NCBI GenBank assembly: GCA_004322045.1
Contig: SCRN01000036.1
Location: forward strand, 39,758 to 103,757
Direction of reading: 5' to 3'
Length of the DNA: 64,000 nt
Source: Paraburkholderia sp.
Lineage (GTDB): Bacteria > Pseudomonadota > Gammaproteobacteria > Burkholderiales > Burkholderiaceae
Shown here: one piece after another, positions 1 through 8,889 of the stretch
Layout of the letters: each line of letters opens with the position of its first letter
Position numbering within the stretch: position 1 is the stretch's first letter
Notes under the pieces: generated by a model
Databases searched by the model: none
Seen by the model: only the letters and a program-made list of their open reading frames with translations
What the model was told of the DNA's origin: nothing
Made by a program: the position numbers and the translations under genes

Positions 1-2106
1 CACGCCATTGTTGACGGACGCGGGCTCGACGCCTGGCACCTTGGAGATGGCGTCCGCCACCTTCGTCGCGACGTCGCCGAGAACGTCGGGGTTTTTCGCG
101 CTCAGTTGAATCACCACGGGTTGGCGACGGCCTACCATGTCGCCGATCATGTCGCTCATCAACTGGTGCGTATCGAAGTCGATCCCGGGAACGTGCTGCG
201 TCACCTGGCTCGATATGCCGTCCATCACCTTCCAGATGTTCGGCCGCTTCGAGGCATCCACGAGGTGAACGAAGAAGTCGCCCTGGTAGGTCTCGGTCAG
301 GTCGCCACCGAGGCCGGCACCGGTGCGACGCGAATAGGTGTCGACGTAAGGATTGTGCTTGAGAATCGCCTCGACCTGCTGCAACTCGCGGTTCGTCTCG
401 CCAAGGGACGTACCCGGTGCGGTTTCGTAATCGAGGACGAAGCCGCCCTCGTCCATGCGAGGTAGAAAGCCCGTACCTACGTGGTGGTAGGCAAAGTAGC
501 CGGCACCGGCCAGCACGACGAGACCTGGCAAGATCAGCCACGGCGCCCGGAACATCGCATCGAGCCAACGCGCATGGGTACGCCGCATCCACGTATCCTT
601 TCCGTGGCCCGGATCGGTCCACGCCGAAAAATCGATCATCGCTCTCGCGAGTAACGGTGCGGCGAAGGCGGTCAAAAGGAACGAAATGATCAGCGACGAG
701 GCCATCGTCAGCGACAGAAACTTAAAGAAGGCCCCGGTCACCCCCGATAAAAATGCCAAGGGCACGAAGATGATCGTGGTGGCGAGCGTCGAGCCGAACA
801 GGGGCGACAAAAACTCCCGAGCGGCATGCAGCACGCCCGCATTCGGGTCTTCCTGATCGGGGTGCCCGGCGCGCCGCGCGATGTGTTCGATCATGACGAT
901 GACGTCGTCGATCAGCAGACCGATCGCGGCGGCAATGCCGCCCAACGTCATGATGTTCAGTGTCATGCCGAGCAGCGAGAGAATCAGAACGCTGCACAGC
1001 ACCGACATCGGCACGACGATCATGGCAACCGCAGTCACGCGCCAGTTGCGCAAGAAGGCAAACAATACCCCCGCGGCAAACACGAGCCCGATCGCGATCG
1101 CCTCTTCCAATGCGGCGATCGACGATCGAACCAGCTGAGTCTGGTCGTACCACTTGTACAAATGAATCGCACTGGGTTGCGTCTTCATGAAGGCGTCGAG
1201 CCGCTGATTCACGAGCTTGGCCAAACTCAGCGAATCGGCGCGGTCTTGCTGATAGACGTCGAACGTGACCGCCGAATGCCCATTGTTGTTCACGAGGAGC
1301 CACTGCGGCGCCGAACCCATCTTGATCCGGGCGATCTGCGAGAGCGCAACGACACCCCCTTTCCCGGTGCGGACGGTCGCCTGGCGCACCGAGTCGAGCG
1401 AGGTGAACGCGTTGTTGTCGACGGTTAAATAGAGCAGGTCATTGTCTTCGAGCCGTCCCACGGCCGCCACCGTATTCGTGGCCGACAGCGCTTGCGCGAC
1501 ATCCGCAATCGTGAGCCCGTAGGCTTGCAGAGTCTCCGGTGCAATGGACACCTCGACTTCGGGCGTTTCGCCACCGAGCACGCCGACACGCCGGATGCCG
1601 GGAATGCCCGTCAACATCGGCAGAATCTGATAGCGCGCCATCTGCCGCAAATCGGAAAGCGGCGTCTTGTCCGATTGCAGCGCATACGAAACGAACGGCA
1701 TGATGACGTTCGGGCTCATCTGAAGCGCGCTATAGGTGACACCTTGCGGGAGGTCCGTCATCTTTTGAGCGAACGCCGCATCGACGCTCAGCAGCGCCCG
1801 CGTCATATCCGAACCCCAGGGGAAATCCACGAAGATTTCGGCCGAGCCGCGCGATGTCGTCGACGAGACGTCCACGGCGCCCGGCACCGCACGCGCCGCG
1901 GCTTCGAGCGGCTCGGTTACATCGACCAGCATTTGCTTGGCCGGCATACTGCCGGCGTCCACCTCGATCCGAATACGCGGAAAGCTGGTGAGCGGAAACA
2001 AGCCCACGGGCAGGCTGATCGCGGCATAGATGCCGGCCAGCGTCAAGACGAACGCCACCGCCAATACGGGAAGGCGATAGCGATGGAGCCATCCGGCGAA
2101 GGTCAT
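1..2106 (-). CDS. RND efflux pump inner-membrane subunit, 3' part missing
   Basis: Proton-driven inner-membrane transporter of a tripartite RND efflux system. The 702 codons present (start ATG at 2106) are open to the left edge, so the C-terminal third or more is outside. A first membrane helix near residues 10-30 is followed by a periplasmic porter domain. The central helix bundle holds the proton-relay-type motif GLLIDDVIVMIEH and is followed by a second porter segment. The start overlaps the adaptor stop (ATGA), so translation is coupled. It is the third gene after an outer-membrane factor and an adaptor. The substrate cannot be read from the sequence. The copper context favours a metal, but an organic substrate is equally possible. 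This is RND by architecture; assignment to a subfamily is unsure. Confidence 0.85.
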   Translation of the reverse strand, partial: MTFAGWLHRYRLPVLAVAFVLTLAGIYAAISLPVGLFPLTSFPRIRIEVDAGSMPAKQMLVDVTEPLEAAARAVPGAVDVSSTTSRGSAEIFVDFPWGSDMTRALLSVDAAFAQKMTDLPQGVTYSALQMSPNVIMPFVSYALQSDKTPLSDLRQMARYQILPMLTGIPGIRRVGVLGGETPEVEVSIAPETLQAYGLTIADVAQALSATNTVAAVGRLEDNDLLYLTVDNNAFTSLDSVRQATVRTGKGGVVALSQIARIKMGSAPQWLLVNNNGHSAVTFDVYQQDRADSLSLAKLVNQRLDAFMKTQPSAIHLYKWYDQTQLVRSSIAALEEAIAIGLVFAAGVLFAFLRNWRVTAVAMIVVPMSVLCSVLILSLLGMTLNIMTLGGIAAAIGLLIDDVIVMIEHIARRAGHPDQEDPNAGVLHAAREFLSPLFGSTLATTIIFVPLAFLSGVTGAFFKFLSLTMASSLIISFLLTAFAAPLLARAMIDFSAWTDPGHGKDTWMRRTHARWLDAMFRAPWLILPGLVVLAGAGYFAYHHVGTGFLPRMDEGGFVLDYETAPGTSLGETNRELQQVEAILKHNPYVDTYSRRTGAGLGGDLTETYQGDFFVHLVDASKRPNIWKVMDGISSQVTQHVPGIDFDTHQLMSDMIGDMVGRRQPVVIQLSAKNPDVLGDVATKVADAISKVPGVEPASVNNGV

Positions 2107-3152
2107 TGTTCCCCCTTCCCGTCCTGCGTCGCGACGCGCATGCGCATGCCGTCGTCGAGTTGATAGTTGCCCGACAGCACAAGAGGCTCGCCAGGATTCA
2201 GACCCGAGCCGCGGATCACGTCCTTGTCCGCCTGCATGCCCACCACGTTCACCTTGACCTTGCGGGCTTTCATGTTCTTGGACTGCACGACATACGGTTC
2301 GCCGTGATCGTCCACGAGAATCGCCGCGTGCGGCACGACGTAGCCTTGCGTTTCGCCCACGGTGATGGCGGCGCCAGCGGCTTCGCCAGGGAGAAAGCGG
2401 CCGGGCGGCAAAGCGATCTCGACCGGGACGAGGCCGGTACTCGGATCGATCATCGAGCCGCGTTGCACGACCGTGCCGCTCCAGCTCTGCGCTTCTCCGA
2501 CGGCGGTCACGCGAGCGGTATTGCCCGCGCTGACCAACATGGCTTGGGCCGGCGCGACGCCGACTTTGAGGATCGTTTTCTCGGGACTCGCGAGTTCCAG
2601 CAGCGACGCGCCCTCGGCCGCCAGCATCCCCGGTGATGCCGACAGATGCATTACGACGGCCCGAAACGGGGCACGCAACACTTGCGCGCCGCCTGCGCCC
2701 TGCGCCTTGAGCGCCGCCAGATTCGCCGTAGCGTCAGCCTCGCTCTTTTGCGCATCGGCCAACTGCTGGGCGGTGGCGAGGTGCTGCGCGAACATCTGCT
2801 GGGTGCGCGCGGCCAGTTGCCGGGCCACGCGCAGCGCCGATTGGGCTTGCGCGAAGGCGGCTGCCGTTTGCGGTGCCGGCGCGAGCCTCAACATGGGCGC
2901 GCCCGCGGCAATCTCCTCGCCTTCTCTGACATAGACGGCCTGCACCATCGCCGACGCCGTCGCCATCACCGTCCGGCTCGCCGCCTTCGACGGTTGGACG
3001 AAGCCGTAGGCTTGGACCGTGCTCGGCAAGCTGCCTTGCCGAAGGGCGACCTGCGTGACGAGCACGCTCGGCTCGCCGGCATCGGGCTGCGCGCAGGCAT
3101 AGCTCGACCAAAGGGCGATCGCCATCGCCCCGAACATCCATTGCTTCTTCAT
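2103..3152 (-). CDS. RND efflux periplasmic adaptor (HlyD/MFP family)
   Basis: Membrane-fusion protein of 349 residues linking the pump at 1-2106 to the TolC-type protein at 3156-4523. A signal peptide is visible (MKKQWMFGAMAIALWSSYA, then C-A-Q). The barrel/lipoyl halves (around VREGEEIAAGAPML and FRAVVMHLSASPGML) flank an Ala/Gln-rich helical hairpin. A C-terminal beta-barrel region ends near LNPGEPLVLSGNYQLDDGM. It lacks the His/Met-rich N-terminal extension of CusB-type adaptors, unlike the adaptor at 49686. It starts 3 bases after the outer-membrane gene and overlaps the pump gene by 4 bases, giving a three-gene operon. Confidence 0.85.
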   Translation of the reverse strand: MKKQWMFGAMAIALWSSYACAQPDAGEPSVLVTQVALRQGSLPSTVQAYGFVQPSKAASRTVMATASAMVQAVYVREGEEIAAGAPMLRLAPAPQTAAAFAQAQSALRVARQLAARTQQMFAQHLATAQQLADAQKSEADATANLAALKAQGAGGAQVLRAPFRAVVMHLSASPGMLAAEGASLLELASPEKTILKVGVAPAQAMLVSAGNTARVTAVGEAQSWSGTVVQRGSMIDPSTGLVPVEIALPPGRFLPGEAAGAAITVGETQGYVVPHAAILVDDHGEPYVVQSKNMKARKVKVNVVGMQADKDVIRGSGLNPGEPLVLSGNYQLDDGMRMRVATQDGKGEQ

Positions 3153-3155
3153 GAT

Positions 3156-4523
3156 TTACCTCGAGGAATCGAGCGGAGCCATGCGGGTTTGGGGAAGCCC
3201 CAAGCCAAGTTCCAATGCCAATGCGATGCGAGCCTGAGCCAAGCCGCGTTCAAGATCGATGACGTCGAGACGACGCTGCAGCGCAGTCGTTTCGTAGTCC
3301 GTCAACGTACGTTGATCGACATTGTTTTGTTCGTAGGCAGCTTTGGCCGCGTCGGCCTGCGATTCGGCCGTCGCCGCGCTTCCTTTGGCCTGGGCGAGAT
3401 ACTGGGCAACACGCACACTGCGCGCTTGGAGCGAGAGGACGGTCGATACGCTATCGTCCAGGCGGCTCTGGTACTGCTCGTGAAGCAATCGCCGCGTCGC
3501 GCGCGTCTTGGCGACTTGCCCTTGGTTGCGGTCGAATATCGGCAGATCGAAAGTCGCGGTGGGCCCGGCCGACCTGACATCCGACGTATCGGCGTTCCAG
3601 GCTCCGCCGAGGACGAAGGCGGGGAATTGGCCAAGAATCGCCGCGCGCACGTTCTCATCGGCCGAGCGATAACCGAGCTGCAGGGCGACGAGGTCCGGAC
3701 GCCGAGCCGGCACGCTCGCGATCAGCGCCTTCAGATTGTCCGGCACGCTGGGCACCACGGGCTGCGCGATAGCGAACGTCACGCCGGGCTTCAATCCGAG
3801 CAGCGCGTCCAGGTCCTGCCAATTCTTGAGCTGATCGAGCTGCATCGTCGCGAGCGTATGCTCCGCGGATGCTTTCGACGCTTGCAACGGCCCCAGTTCC
3901 GATAGGCTCATGGAGCCCGCGTCGACGGCGCGGCGAATATCCGCTTCTTCGCGCGACAACGAAGCAAGTTCGGCTGCGCTGAGCGCAATGGAGCGCTCGC
4001 CCCAATAAAGATCGACGGCCAAAAGACGCGCCTTTTGAGCAACTTGCCACTCGTTCCAAAGCAATTGCGCGTTAACTTCGGAAACGTGCGCCTTCGCGGC
4101 CGAGACACGGCTTCGATACGTAACCAGCGACGCAACGTTTTGAGCCAGCGAAGCGGTAAACGCGCCGGTAGTGCCGGGGCCCCCTAGCAATGCGGCGTAG
4201 CTTAGGCTGACGGAAGGATTCGGCAGCATGGCGCTCTGGGTCAGATCGGCCTTGGCCAAGTCGGACTCGCCGCGTTCCGTTCGGAGCTGGGGATCGTTCA
4301 GTATGGCCAGCAGCCCGATTTGATCGACGCTCAGCGGCTGGTCGACATCGATACGCACGGGATTCGCCCGGGGCGTCGGCGCGGGCAACGTGTGCTTCAG
4401 GTTGCCGACGCGGTCAGCCAGTTGTGCGTGGTCGGCTAACGGAAGGGCGCGATACGTTGCGCATCCGCCAAGCGCCAGGGCGGCGGTCAGCGCGCCCGAT
4501 ACGAGCAAGATTTTTCTCGACAT
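3156..4523 (-). CDS. TolC-family outer-membrane efflux lipoprotein
   Basis: Outer-membrane channel of the RND system, 455 residues, first gene of the operon. I chose the ATG at 4523 rather than an upstream in-frame ATG at 4649, because it places a lipoprotein signal at the N-terminus (MSRKILLVSGALTAALALGGC), so the channel is probably lipidated on Cys21. The mature part has the duplicated TolC repeat: two long Ala/Gln/Leu-rich coiled regions, each followed by a short strand segment, with the typical PNPSVSLSYAAL stretch in repeat 1. It is divergent from the small gene at 5086. Confidence 0.85.
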   Translation of the reverse strand: MSRKILLVSGALTAALALGGCATYRALPLADHAQLADRVGNLKHTLPAPTPRANPVRIDVDQPLSVDQIGLLAILNDPQLRTERGESDLAKADLTQSAMLPNPSVSLSYAALLGGPGTTGAFTASLAQNVASLVTYRSRVSAAKAHVSEVNAQLLWNEWQVAQKARLLAVDLYWGERSIALSAAELASLSREEADIRRAVDAGSMSLSELGPLQASKASAEHTLATMQLDQLKNWQDLDALLGLKPGVTFAIAQPVVPSVPDNLKALIASVPARRPDLVALQLGYRSADENVRAAILGQFPAFVLGGAWNADTSDVRSAGPTATFDLPIFDRNQGQVAKTRATRRLLHEQYQSRLDDSVSTVLSLQARSVRVAQYLAQAKGSAATAESQADAAKAAYEQNNVDQRTLTDYETTALQRRLDVIDLERGLAQARIALALELGLGLPQTRMAPLDSSR

Positions 4524-5085
4524 GTCATCACACGCCGGCGTTTCGGCGCGCTTGCTAAACCACGATGGAGACGATGCGGGCGGTACGGCTACGCGTACCG
4601 TCCGCGAATGGACAGGGTTTACTCGGCGAGAGCCCCGCACGCACGGCACGCCGAATAAGCCGTGAGCTTACGGTCGCACCGCTTAAGGAAGCCTTATGCG
4701 CGAGAGCGAAGAGCCGAGTCGCCGCTTATGCAAAGCGTACGAGTAGCGTTGGCGAACGATTTCGGACGTCTGCGCCTCGGCCTGGACGCAAGTGAGGCAA
4801 ACCCGCTGATCGCGCTTTTGCGCCTGTGGCACTGCGTGCAATCATTGGACGCGGGGATTTCTCGACAAATCAAGGACCCCGAGCAGGCTATCGGCGCTAC
4901 GCTGTAGCTCCGGCGCGCGGTGTTCGAGCGTTGGCCAATTCCACCGACCGAAGCAAGAACTCGCACGTTTCCTTATGGCTAGCTTAAGGGCGACGCACGT
5001 TACAAAAATTATCTTGTTAAAGCCCTCCGATGGCACGCCGATAAGATAGATGCCAAGAACTGGCAAAACCTACTTGGAGTACATC
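4524..5085. promoter_or_regulatory. Divergent intergenic region with two inverted-repeat sites
   Basis: 562 bases separate the RND operon (minus) from the gene at 5086 (plus). Two 19-base imperfect palindromes share the half-sites GCTTAAGG and CCTTATG. One is at 4681-4699 (GCTTAAGG, 3 bases, CCTTATGC). The other is at 4971-4989 in the opposite half-site order (CCTTATG, 4 bases, GCTTAAGG). They look like operator sites for one regulator. I see no convincing coding sequence and cannot name the regulator. Confidence 0.35.
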
Positions 5086-5400
5086 ATGGCTATATCCGCA
5101 ATCTCCGCTCAGCCGGCCGGCCTCGGTACAGTTGCCGCGGGTGCGCAGGCGCAACACCCTCAGGGCGCCGCCCAAACGAGCACCACGCAAGCTACATCGT
5201 CGAACCCCACTTCATCGTCTGCGCAAACGGCCAAACCGGCCGCATCGTATTCGGTTTCCATCAGCAGCGCAGCGCGCGCTGCACTCATCGAGGCAACGGA
5301 GACTTCCGTACAAACGGCCCAGGAAGCACGTCGGGGCGACATCCAAGCGCAGCACCTTCTTGCCAAGAAAAATGCACAAAAGGCGGCTCTGCGCTCGTAG
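5086..5400 (+). CDS. Small Ala/Ser/Thr/Gln-rich hypothetical protein
   Basis: 104-residue protein of unknown function. The start at 5086 is favoured over an in-frame upstream ATG at 5050 because a ribosome-binding site (TTGGAG) lies 6 bases before it. The first 60 residues are low-complexity Ala, Gln, Ser and Thr. The C-terminal 45 residues are predicted helical and charged, ending AKKNAQKAALRS. There is no signal peptide or membrane helix. It stands alone, convergent with the YHS gene at 5611. Its composition resembles short proteins found next to Burkholderia surface or flagellar genes, but I do not recognise a family. Confidence 0.6.
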   Translation: MAISAISAQPAGLGTVAAGAQAQHPQGAAQTSTTQATSSNPTSSSAQTAKPAASYSVSISSAARAALIEATETSVQTAQEARRGDIQAQHLLAKKNAQKAALRS

Positions 5401-5610
5401 CGCGATTTGCTTTTCTATGCTCCGTGCGACGGGCCGACGGCCTTTTCGCGCGGCGACATCAAGGGGCGAACGCGGTGCTTGGTCGCGCTATCGCTGTTAC
5501 CACAGCAGTGCGGGTGGCCACGCCGTCTGAAGGCGCGATCCGCGTCTTTTGCTTCCAGTCCGGCGAAGCCTCGTTCGTGCAGAAGCGGACATCCCGCAAG
5601 GTATAGGGGG

Positions 5611-5943
5611 CTAACAGCCCCCGTGACGGTGATGAATATGGGTAGCTGCGAAGCGCTGCGGATCACTATTGAACTCCGAACGGGATTCTTCCGTTTCGAA
5701 GTAGTAAGTTCTCCCATCGAAGATCGTGCTCAGGGCATGAGCACGGTCAACGGGATGTCCGTTCACCGGATCGCGTTCCGGCCCGTCTTCATGAACGTGG
5801 CGTTCCTCGGGCGACGAGTGACGGCCGCCCATGCCACACCCCATCCCGCCGCCCATTCCACCGCCTGCAGCGCGACGACGCAAGAAAAAGAGGACCCCAA
5901 CCGCCAGCAGTATCCACCACCAGTTTTGCGAAAACCATTGCAT
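5611..5943 (-). CDS. Membrane-anchored YHS-like metal-associated protein
   Basis: 110-residue protein with one N-terminal membrane helix (NWWWILLAVGVLFFLRRR), then a Gly/Met-rich linker (GGGMGGGMGCGMGG). A C-terminal YHS-like fold follows, around DPVNGHPVDRAHALSTIFDG and TYYFETEESRSEFNSDPQRF. The usual DPVCGM cysteine is replaced (DPVNGH). The C-terminus is His/Cys-rich (HIHHRHGGC). YHS domains commonly accompany heavy-metal ATPases. The Met/His/Cys content suggests copper or another soft metal at the cytoplasmic membrane; that is inference. A perfect FNR/ANR-type box lies 127 bases upstream. Confidence 0.65.
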   Translation of the reverse strand: MQWFSQNWWWILLAVGVLFFLRRRAAGGGMGGGMGCGMGGRHSSPEERHVHEDGPERDPVNGHPVDRAHALSTIFDGRTYYFETEESRSEFNSDPQRFAATHIHHRHGGC

Positions 5944-6069
5944 GACACTACTCCCCAGAGTTCGCCCCCGGTACGCTCTAGTCGCTATGTCGCCTTTATA
6001 TGATCGACGGGTGGACTGACAACCGGACGGGCATCAGAGACCACGTTAGCGAAGCGCTGAATGCGCACG

Positions 6070-6083
6070 TTGATCGAAATCAA
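6070..6083. promoter_or_regulatory. FNR/ANR-type box, perfect consensus
   Basis: TTGAT-CGAA-ATCAA matches the FNR/ANR consensus TTGAT-N4-ATCAA exactly. It lies 127 bases upstream of the YHS-like gene (minus) and 233 bases upstream of lemA-like (plus). It suggests activation under low oxygen. Confidence 0.6.
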
Positions 6084-6206
6084 GTGCGGGGAGGCAGCGA
6101 TGCATCAACAGCCAAAGGGGACCCGATATTCCACCCGTACCGGTCATCCGCGCGGTGTTTGAGTTGGGTCAAATGCTGAGCCACGGAACCCTTCATGATC
6201 GAATCA

Positions 6207-6233
6207 CATTATTCGTGAACATTGTTCGTAATG
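6207..6233. promoter_or_regulatory. 27-base interrupted palindrome upstream of lemA-like gene
   Basis: The core GAACA-T-TGTTC is a perfect 5-1-5 palindrome, and outer arms CATTA and TAATG are also complementary. It sits 83 bases before the LemA start, a plausible operator position. The core resembles GAACA/TGTTC-type repressor sites, but the regulator is unknown. Confidence 0.35.
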
Positions 6234-6315
6234 GTTGCGGCACACGGCGTCCCGTCGATGGCGATAACGCGCAGGCCAGGAACACTCCCTGGACGACCAA
6301 CTCTCGAGAAACAGA

Positions 6316-6948
6316 ATGAAGACTATCTGGCGTTTCGTCGTTGTGCTATTGCTCCTGAGTCTCGCCGGCTGCGGCTATAACAGGTTGCAGTCCCAGGACG
6401 AACAGATCAAGGCGAGCTGGTCGGAAGTTGTCAACCAGTACCAGCGCCGCGCGGATCTGGTGCCGAACCTGGTCAATACGGTGAAGGGCTACGCGAGTCA
6501 GGAGCGTCAGGTCTTCCAGCAGGTGACCGAAGCCCGCTCGCGTGTCGGCTCGATTCAGGTGACGCCGGAGACGCTGAACAATCCCGAGGAGTTCGCAAAG
6601 TTTCAGGCGGCGCAGCGCCAGCTGGGTGCTTCGCTTTCAAGGCTGCTGGTGGTTTCTGAAAGCTATCCGCAACTGAAGTCCGATGCGAACTTTCGCGACC
6701 TGCAGGCCCAGCTGGAGGGTACCGAAAATCGTATCGCGGTAGCGCGAAACCGGTACATCAAGGCGGTGCAGGAGTACAACACGACAATACGATCATTTCC
6801 TTCCAATCTCACCGCCCAAGCACTTGGGTATAGGGAAAAACCCAACTTTTCGGTCGCAAACGAGGCGGAAATTGCTCGGCCACCTCGCGTCGACTTTGGT
6901 CCGACGCCCGGCCAAGCGGGAGCGTCTGCGGGGCGGAGCACAAATTGA
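6316..6948 (+). CDS. lemA: LemA family lipoprotein
   Basis: 210-residue LemA-family protein. It has a lipoprotein signal (LLLLSLAGCGYNRLQ, lipobox Cys19) followed by a long antiparallel helical domain. LemA hallmarks are visible: ASWSEVVNQYQRRADLVPNL, the VKGYASQE segment, and YNTTIRSFPSNLTAQALGY near the end. LemA proteins are usually encoded beside TPM-domain proteins, as here: its stop overlaps the next start. The molecular role is not established; envelope-stress functions are suspected. It is the first gene of a three-gene operon. Confidence 0.85.
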   Translation: MKTIWRFVVVLLLLSLAGCGYNRLQSQDEQIKASWSEVVNQYQRRADLVPNLVNTVKGYASQERQVFQQVTEARSRVGSIQVTPETLNNPEEFAKFQAAQRQLGASLSRLLVVSESYPQLKSDANFRDLQAQLEGTENRIAVARNRYIKAVQEYNTTIRSFPSNLTAQALGYREKPNFSVANEAEIARPPRVDFGPTPGQAGASAGRSTN

Positions 6949-7802
6949 AAGTTTTCGGGCGCTTGTTCGCGCTGATCGTCACACTCGCGTTGCTCGGGTC
7001 GGCAGGTGCGGCCGGAGAGGTCGCAGTACCGACGCTGACGGCCCGCGTAACGGACCAGACAGCCACACTCACGCCTGACCAGATTGAATCAATCGGCCAA
7101 ACACTGGAAGCATTCGAAGCCAGAAAGGGCACCCAGATCGCAGTGCTGATCGTGCCGACCACCGAGCCGGAAACGATCGAGCAATACTCGCTGCGTGTCG
7201 TCGAGCAATGGAAGCTCGGTCGTAGACAGGTCGATGACGGGGCGTTGCTCATTGTGGCGAAGAACGATCGGACGTTGCGGATCGAGGTCGGTTACGGGCT
7301 GGAAGGAGCGCTCAATGACGCCATCAGCAACCGGATCATTCGCGAAACCATAATTCCACGATTCCGTGAGAACGATTTCTATGGCGGCATTGCAGCGGGC
7401 GTCGACCAGATGATTCGGGTTGCCGACGGTGAACCATTGCCGCCCCCGCAGACCCGCACGCGCGGTGGCTCTCCGGACGTCTGGAAGCTCGCCCCGGTGA
7501 TTTTCATGCTCGCAGTCGCGCTTGCGGGTGTCCTGCGCTCTGCCTTCGGTAGATTGCCCGGTGCAGTGATCGCGGGTGGCGGAGCGGCCCTGATTGCATG
7601 GCTGCTGGCCACCGGGATCGCCGCAGTTGCGGCTGCTGGCTTGATCGCTTTCCTGTTCACGCTCTTCGGCACTGGCATGGGCGCATACGTCGGGACGTAT
7701 GGTATCGGGCACCATCGCGGCGGCTTCGGCAGAGGAGGGCGCGGAGGGTTTGGCGGTGGCGGCGGCAGCTTCGGCGGCGGCGGCGCATCGGGCAGGTGGT
7801 GA
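6945..7802 (+). CDS. TPM-domain membrane protein (YgcG-like)
   Basis: 285 residues. It has a signal peptide (residues 1-23), then a TPM domain of about 130 residues (TARVTDQTATLTPDQIESIG, GTQIAVLIVPTTEPE, VEVGYGLEGALND-like stretch, IIPRFRENDFYGGI). Two membrane helices follow, then the Gly-rich tail (FGRGGRGGFGGGGGSFGGGG) typical of this family. The start is a TTG overlapping the LemA stop (TTGA) with GGAG upstream; no ATG fits as well. TPM domains are thought to face the periplasm and have been linked to photosystem or envelope repair. The role here is unknown. Confidence 0.8.
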   Translation: MKVFGRLFALIVTLALLGSAGAAGEVAVPTLTARVTDQTATLTPDQIESIGQTLEAFEARKGTQIAVLIVPTTEPETIEQYSLRVVEQWKLGRRQVDDGALLIVAKNDRTLRIEVGYGLEGALNDAISNRIIRETIIPRFRENDFYGGIAAGVDQMIRVADGEPLPPPQTRTRGGSPDVWKLAPVIFMLAVALAGVLRSAFGRLPGAVIAGGGAALIAWLLATGIAAVAAAGLIAFLFTLFGTGMGAYVGTYGIGHHRGGFGRGGRGGFGGGGGSFGGGGASGRW

Positions 7803-7804
7803 GC

Positions 7805-8302
7805 ATGGGCATCAGGCGAATCATCAGGCACCTGCTTACGACCCATTGGATGGTCAGGCGAGCGTTTTCGCCAGGTGCCCGCGCTGCAATCGGGCAGGCG
7901 ATCAAGGCCTGCGAAGCCGGGCACGCCGGCGCAGTCTGCTTTGCAGTCGAAGGTGCGCTGCACAGCGCGGCGCTCTTGCGCGGGCAGTCCGCGCGGGAAC
8001 GCGCGATCGAAGTGTTCTCGCAATTGCGTGTCTGGGATACCGGGCATAACAACGGCGTGCTGATCTACGTGCTGCTTGCCGACCGCGCTGTTGAAATCGT
8101 CGCGGACCGGGGCGTCCACGAGAAGGTCGGGGAAACCGGGTGGCAGGCAATCTGCGCCGCGATGGAGACCGCGTTTCGTCAAGGCGCCTATCGCGACGGC
8201 GCGGTGAAAGGAATTCAGGCAGTGGCCCAACACCTGACGATCCACTATCCGGCAATCGGACCGAGCCGCGACGAACTGCCTGACGCACCAGTGATTCTCT
8301 AA
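7805..8302 (+). CDS. Second TPM-domain protein, cytoplasmic type
   Basis: 165 residues starting 2 bases after the previous gene (ATG 7805). This is a TPM domain without signal peptide or Gly-rich tail: ACEAGHAGAVCFAVEGAL, RERAIEVFSQLRVWDTGHNN, GVLIYVLLADRAVEIVADRG and QGAYRDGAVKGIQAVAQHL are family-typical. Pairing of a secreted long TPM protein with a short signal-less one downstream of LemA is a recurrent arrangement in proteobacteria. Last gene of the operon. Confidence 0.75.
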   Translation: MGIRRIIRHLLTTHWMVRRAFSPGARAAIGQAIKACEAGHAGAVCFAVEGALHSAALLRGQSARERAIEVFSQLRVWDTGHNNGVLIYVLLADRAVEIVADRGVHEKVGETGWQAICAAMETAFRQGAYRDGAVKGIQAVAQHLTIHYPAIGPSRDELPDAPVIL

Positions 8303-8485
8303 CCCGCCGCATGTAGCCGCCCCCAGCCCCAGCAGTATCCGTAATGGTCACGAAGGGCTGCATGGCACAGCGTTCCCATCTGGCCTCCGTTTCGTTCTCC
8401 TTCGATCGCGACAGCAATCTGTGGGTAGCGCATCACGTGGCGGTTCGGGCCGACTGTGTGCGCTACGGCCCCGGATCCACGGTGC

Positions 8486-8499
8486 TTGATATGGGTCAA
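8486..8499. promoter_or_regulatory. FNR/ANR-like box before DUF2933 operon
   Basis: TTGAT-ATGG-GTCAA departs from TTGAT-N4-ATCAA by one base. It lies about 88 bases (centre) upstream of the start at 8581, a usual position for FNR-class activation with an untranslated leader. The surrounding 8303-8580 gap contains no convincing gene. Confidence 0.5.
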
Positions 8500-8580
8500 C
8501 AGTGACGTTTCGACTGCGCGTAACCTGCGATAGACGAAACCGGAGGGACTGGCGTCCCGCAGCAACCTGGGGAGACCCGA

Positions 8581-8865
8581 ATGGAATCAGGAAACCACGA
8601 TCATAAGGCGGGTGGCTTCGGGCTGTCGCGTGCGAACATCGTGCTGATCGCGTTCATCGCAATCGGCGGCTTTTATTTGGTGACGGAACATCGCGCGCAT
8701 CTCCTGGGCTGGTTACCCTTTCTGCTTATCCTTTCGTGTCCCCTGATGCACCTGTTCATGCATCACGGGCACGAGCATGGAGATTCCGGCGAGACTACGA
8801 ACAGGGACGAAGCGGAGCAGAACCAAGCGGATCAGAACCGGGATACCGGTACCCATCATCACTGA
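8581..8865 (+). CDS. DUF2933 small membrane protein
   Basis: 94 residues. Two hydrophobic helices are visible (NIVLIAFIAIGGFYLVTE and LLGWLPFLLILSCPLMHLFM), with a His-rich junction HHGHEHGD and an acidic, Asn/Gln-rich tail ending in His-His. This matches the DUF2933 pattern of a short protein with HLFMHHGHG after a helix pair, usually found in metal or stress islands. It is the first gene of a probable five-gene operon and is followed after 24 bases by the methyltransferase-like gene. Function unknown. Confidence 0.8.
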   Translation: MESGNHDHKAGGFGLSRANIVLIAFIAIGGFYLVTEHRAHLLGWLPFLLILSCPLMHLFMHHGHEHGDSGETTNRDEAEQNQADQNRDTGTHHH

Positions 8866-8889
8866 CAGTGTTCGCCCCTGGAGCCCCAC

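Noticed and set aside
8344..8505. 53-codon open frame in the gap before DUF2933
   Set aside because: No ribosome-binding site, and it overlaps the FNR-like box of the downstream operon; product has no membrane helix or family resemblance.
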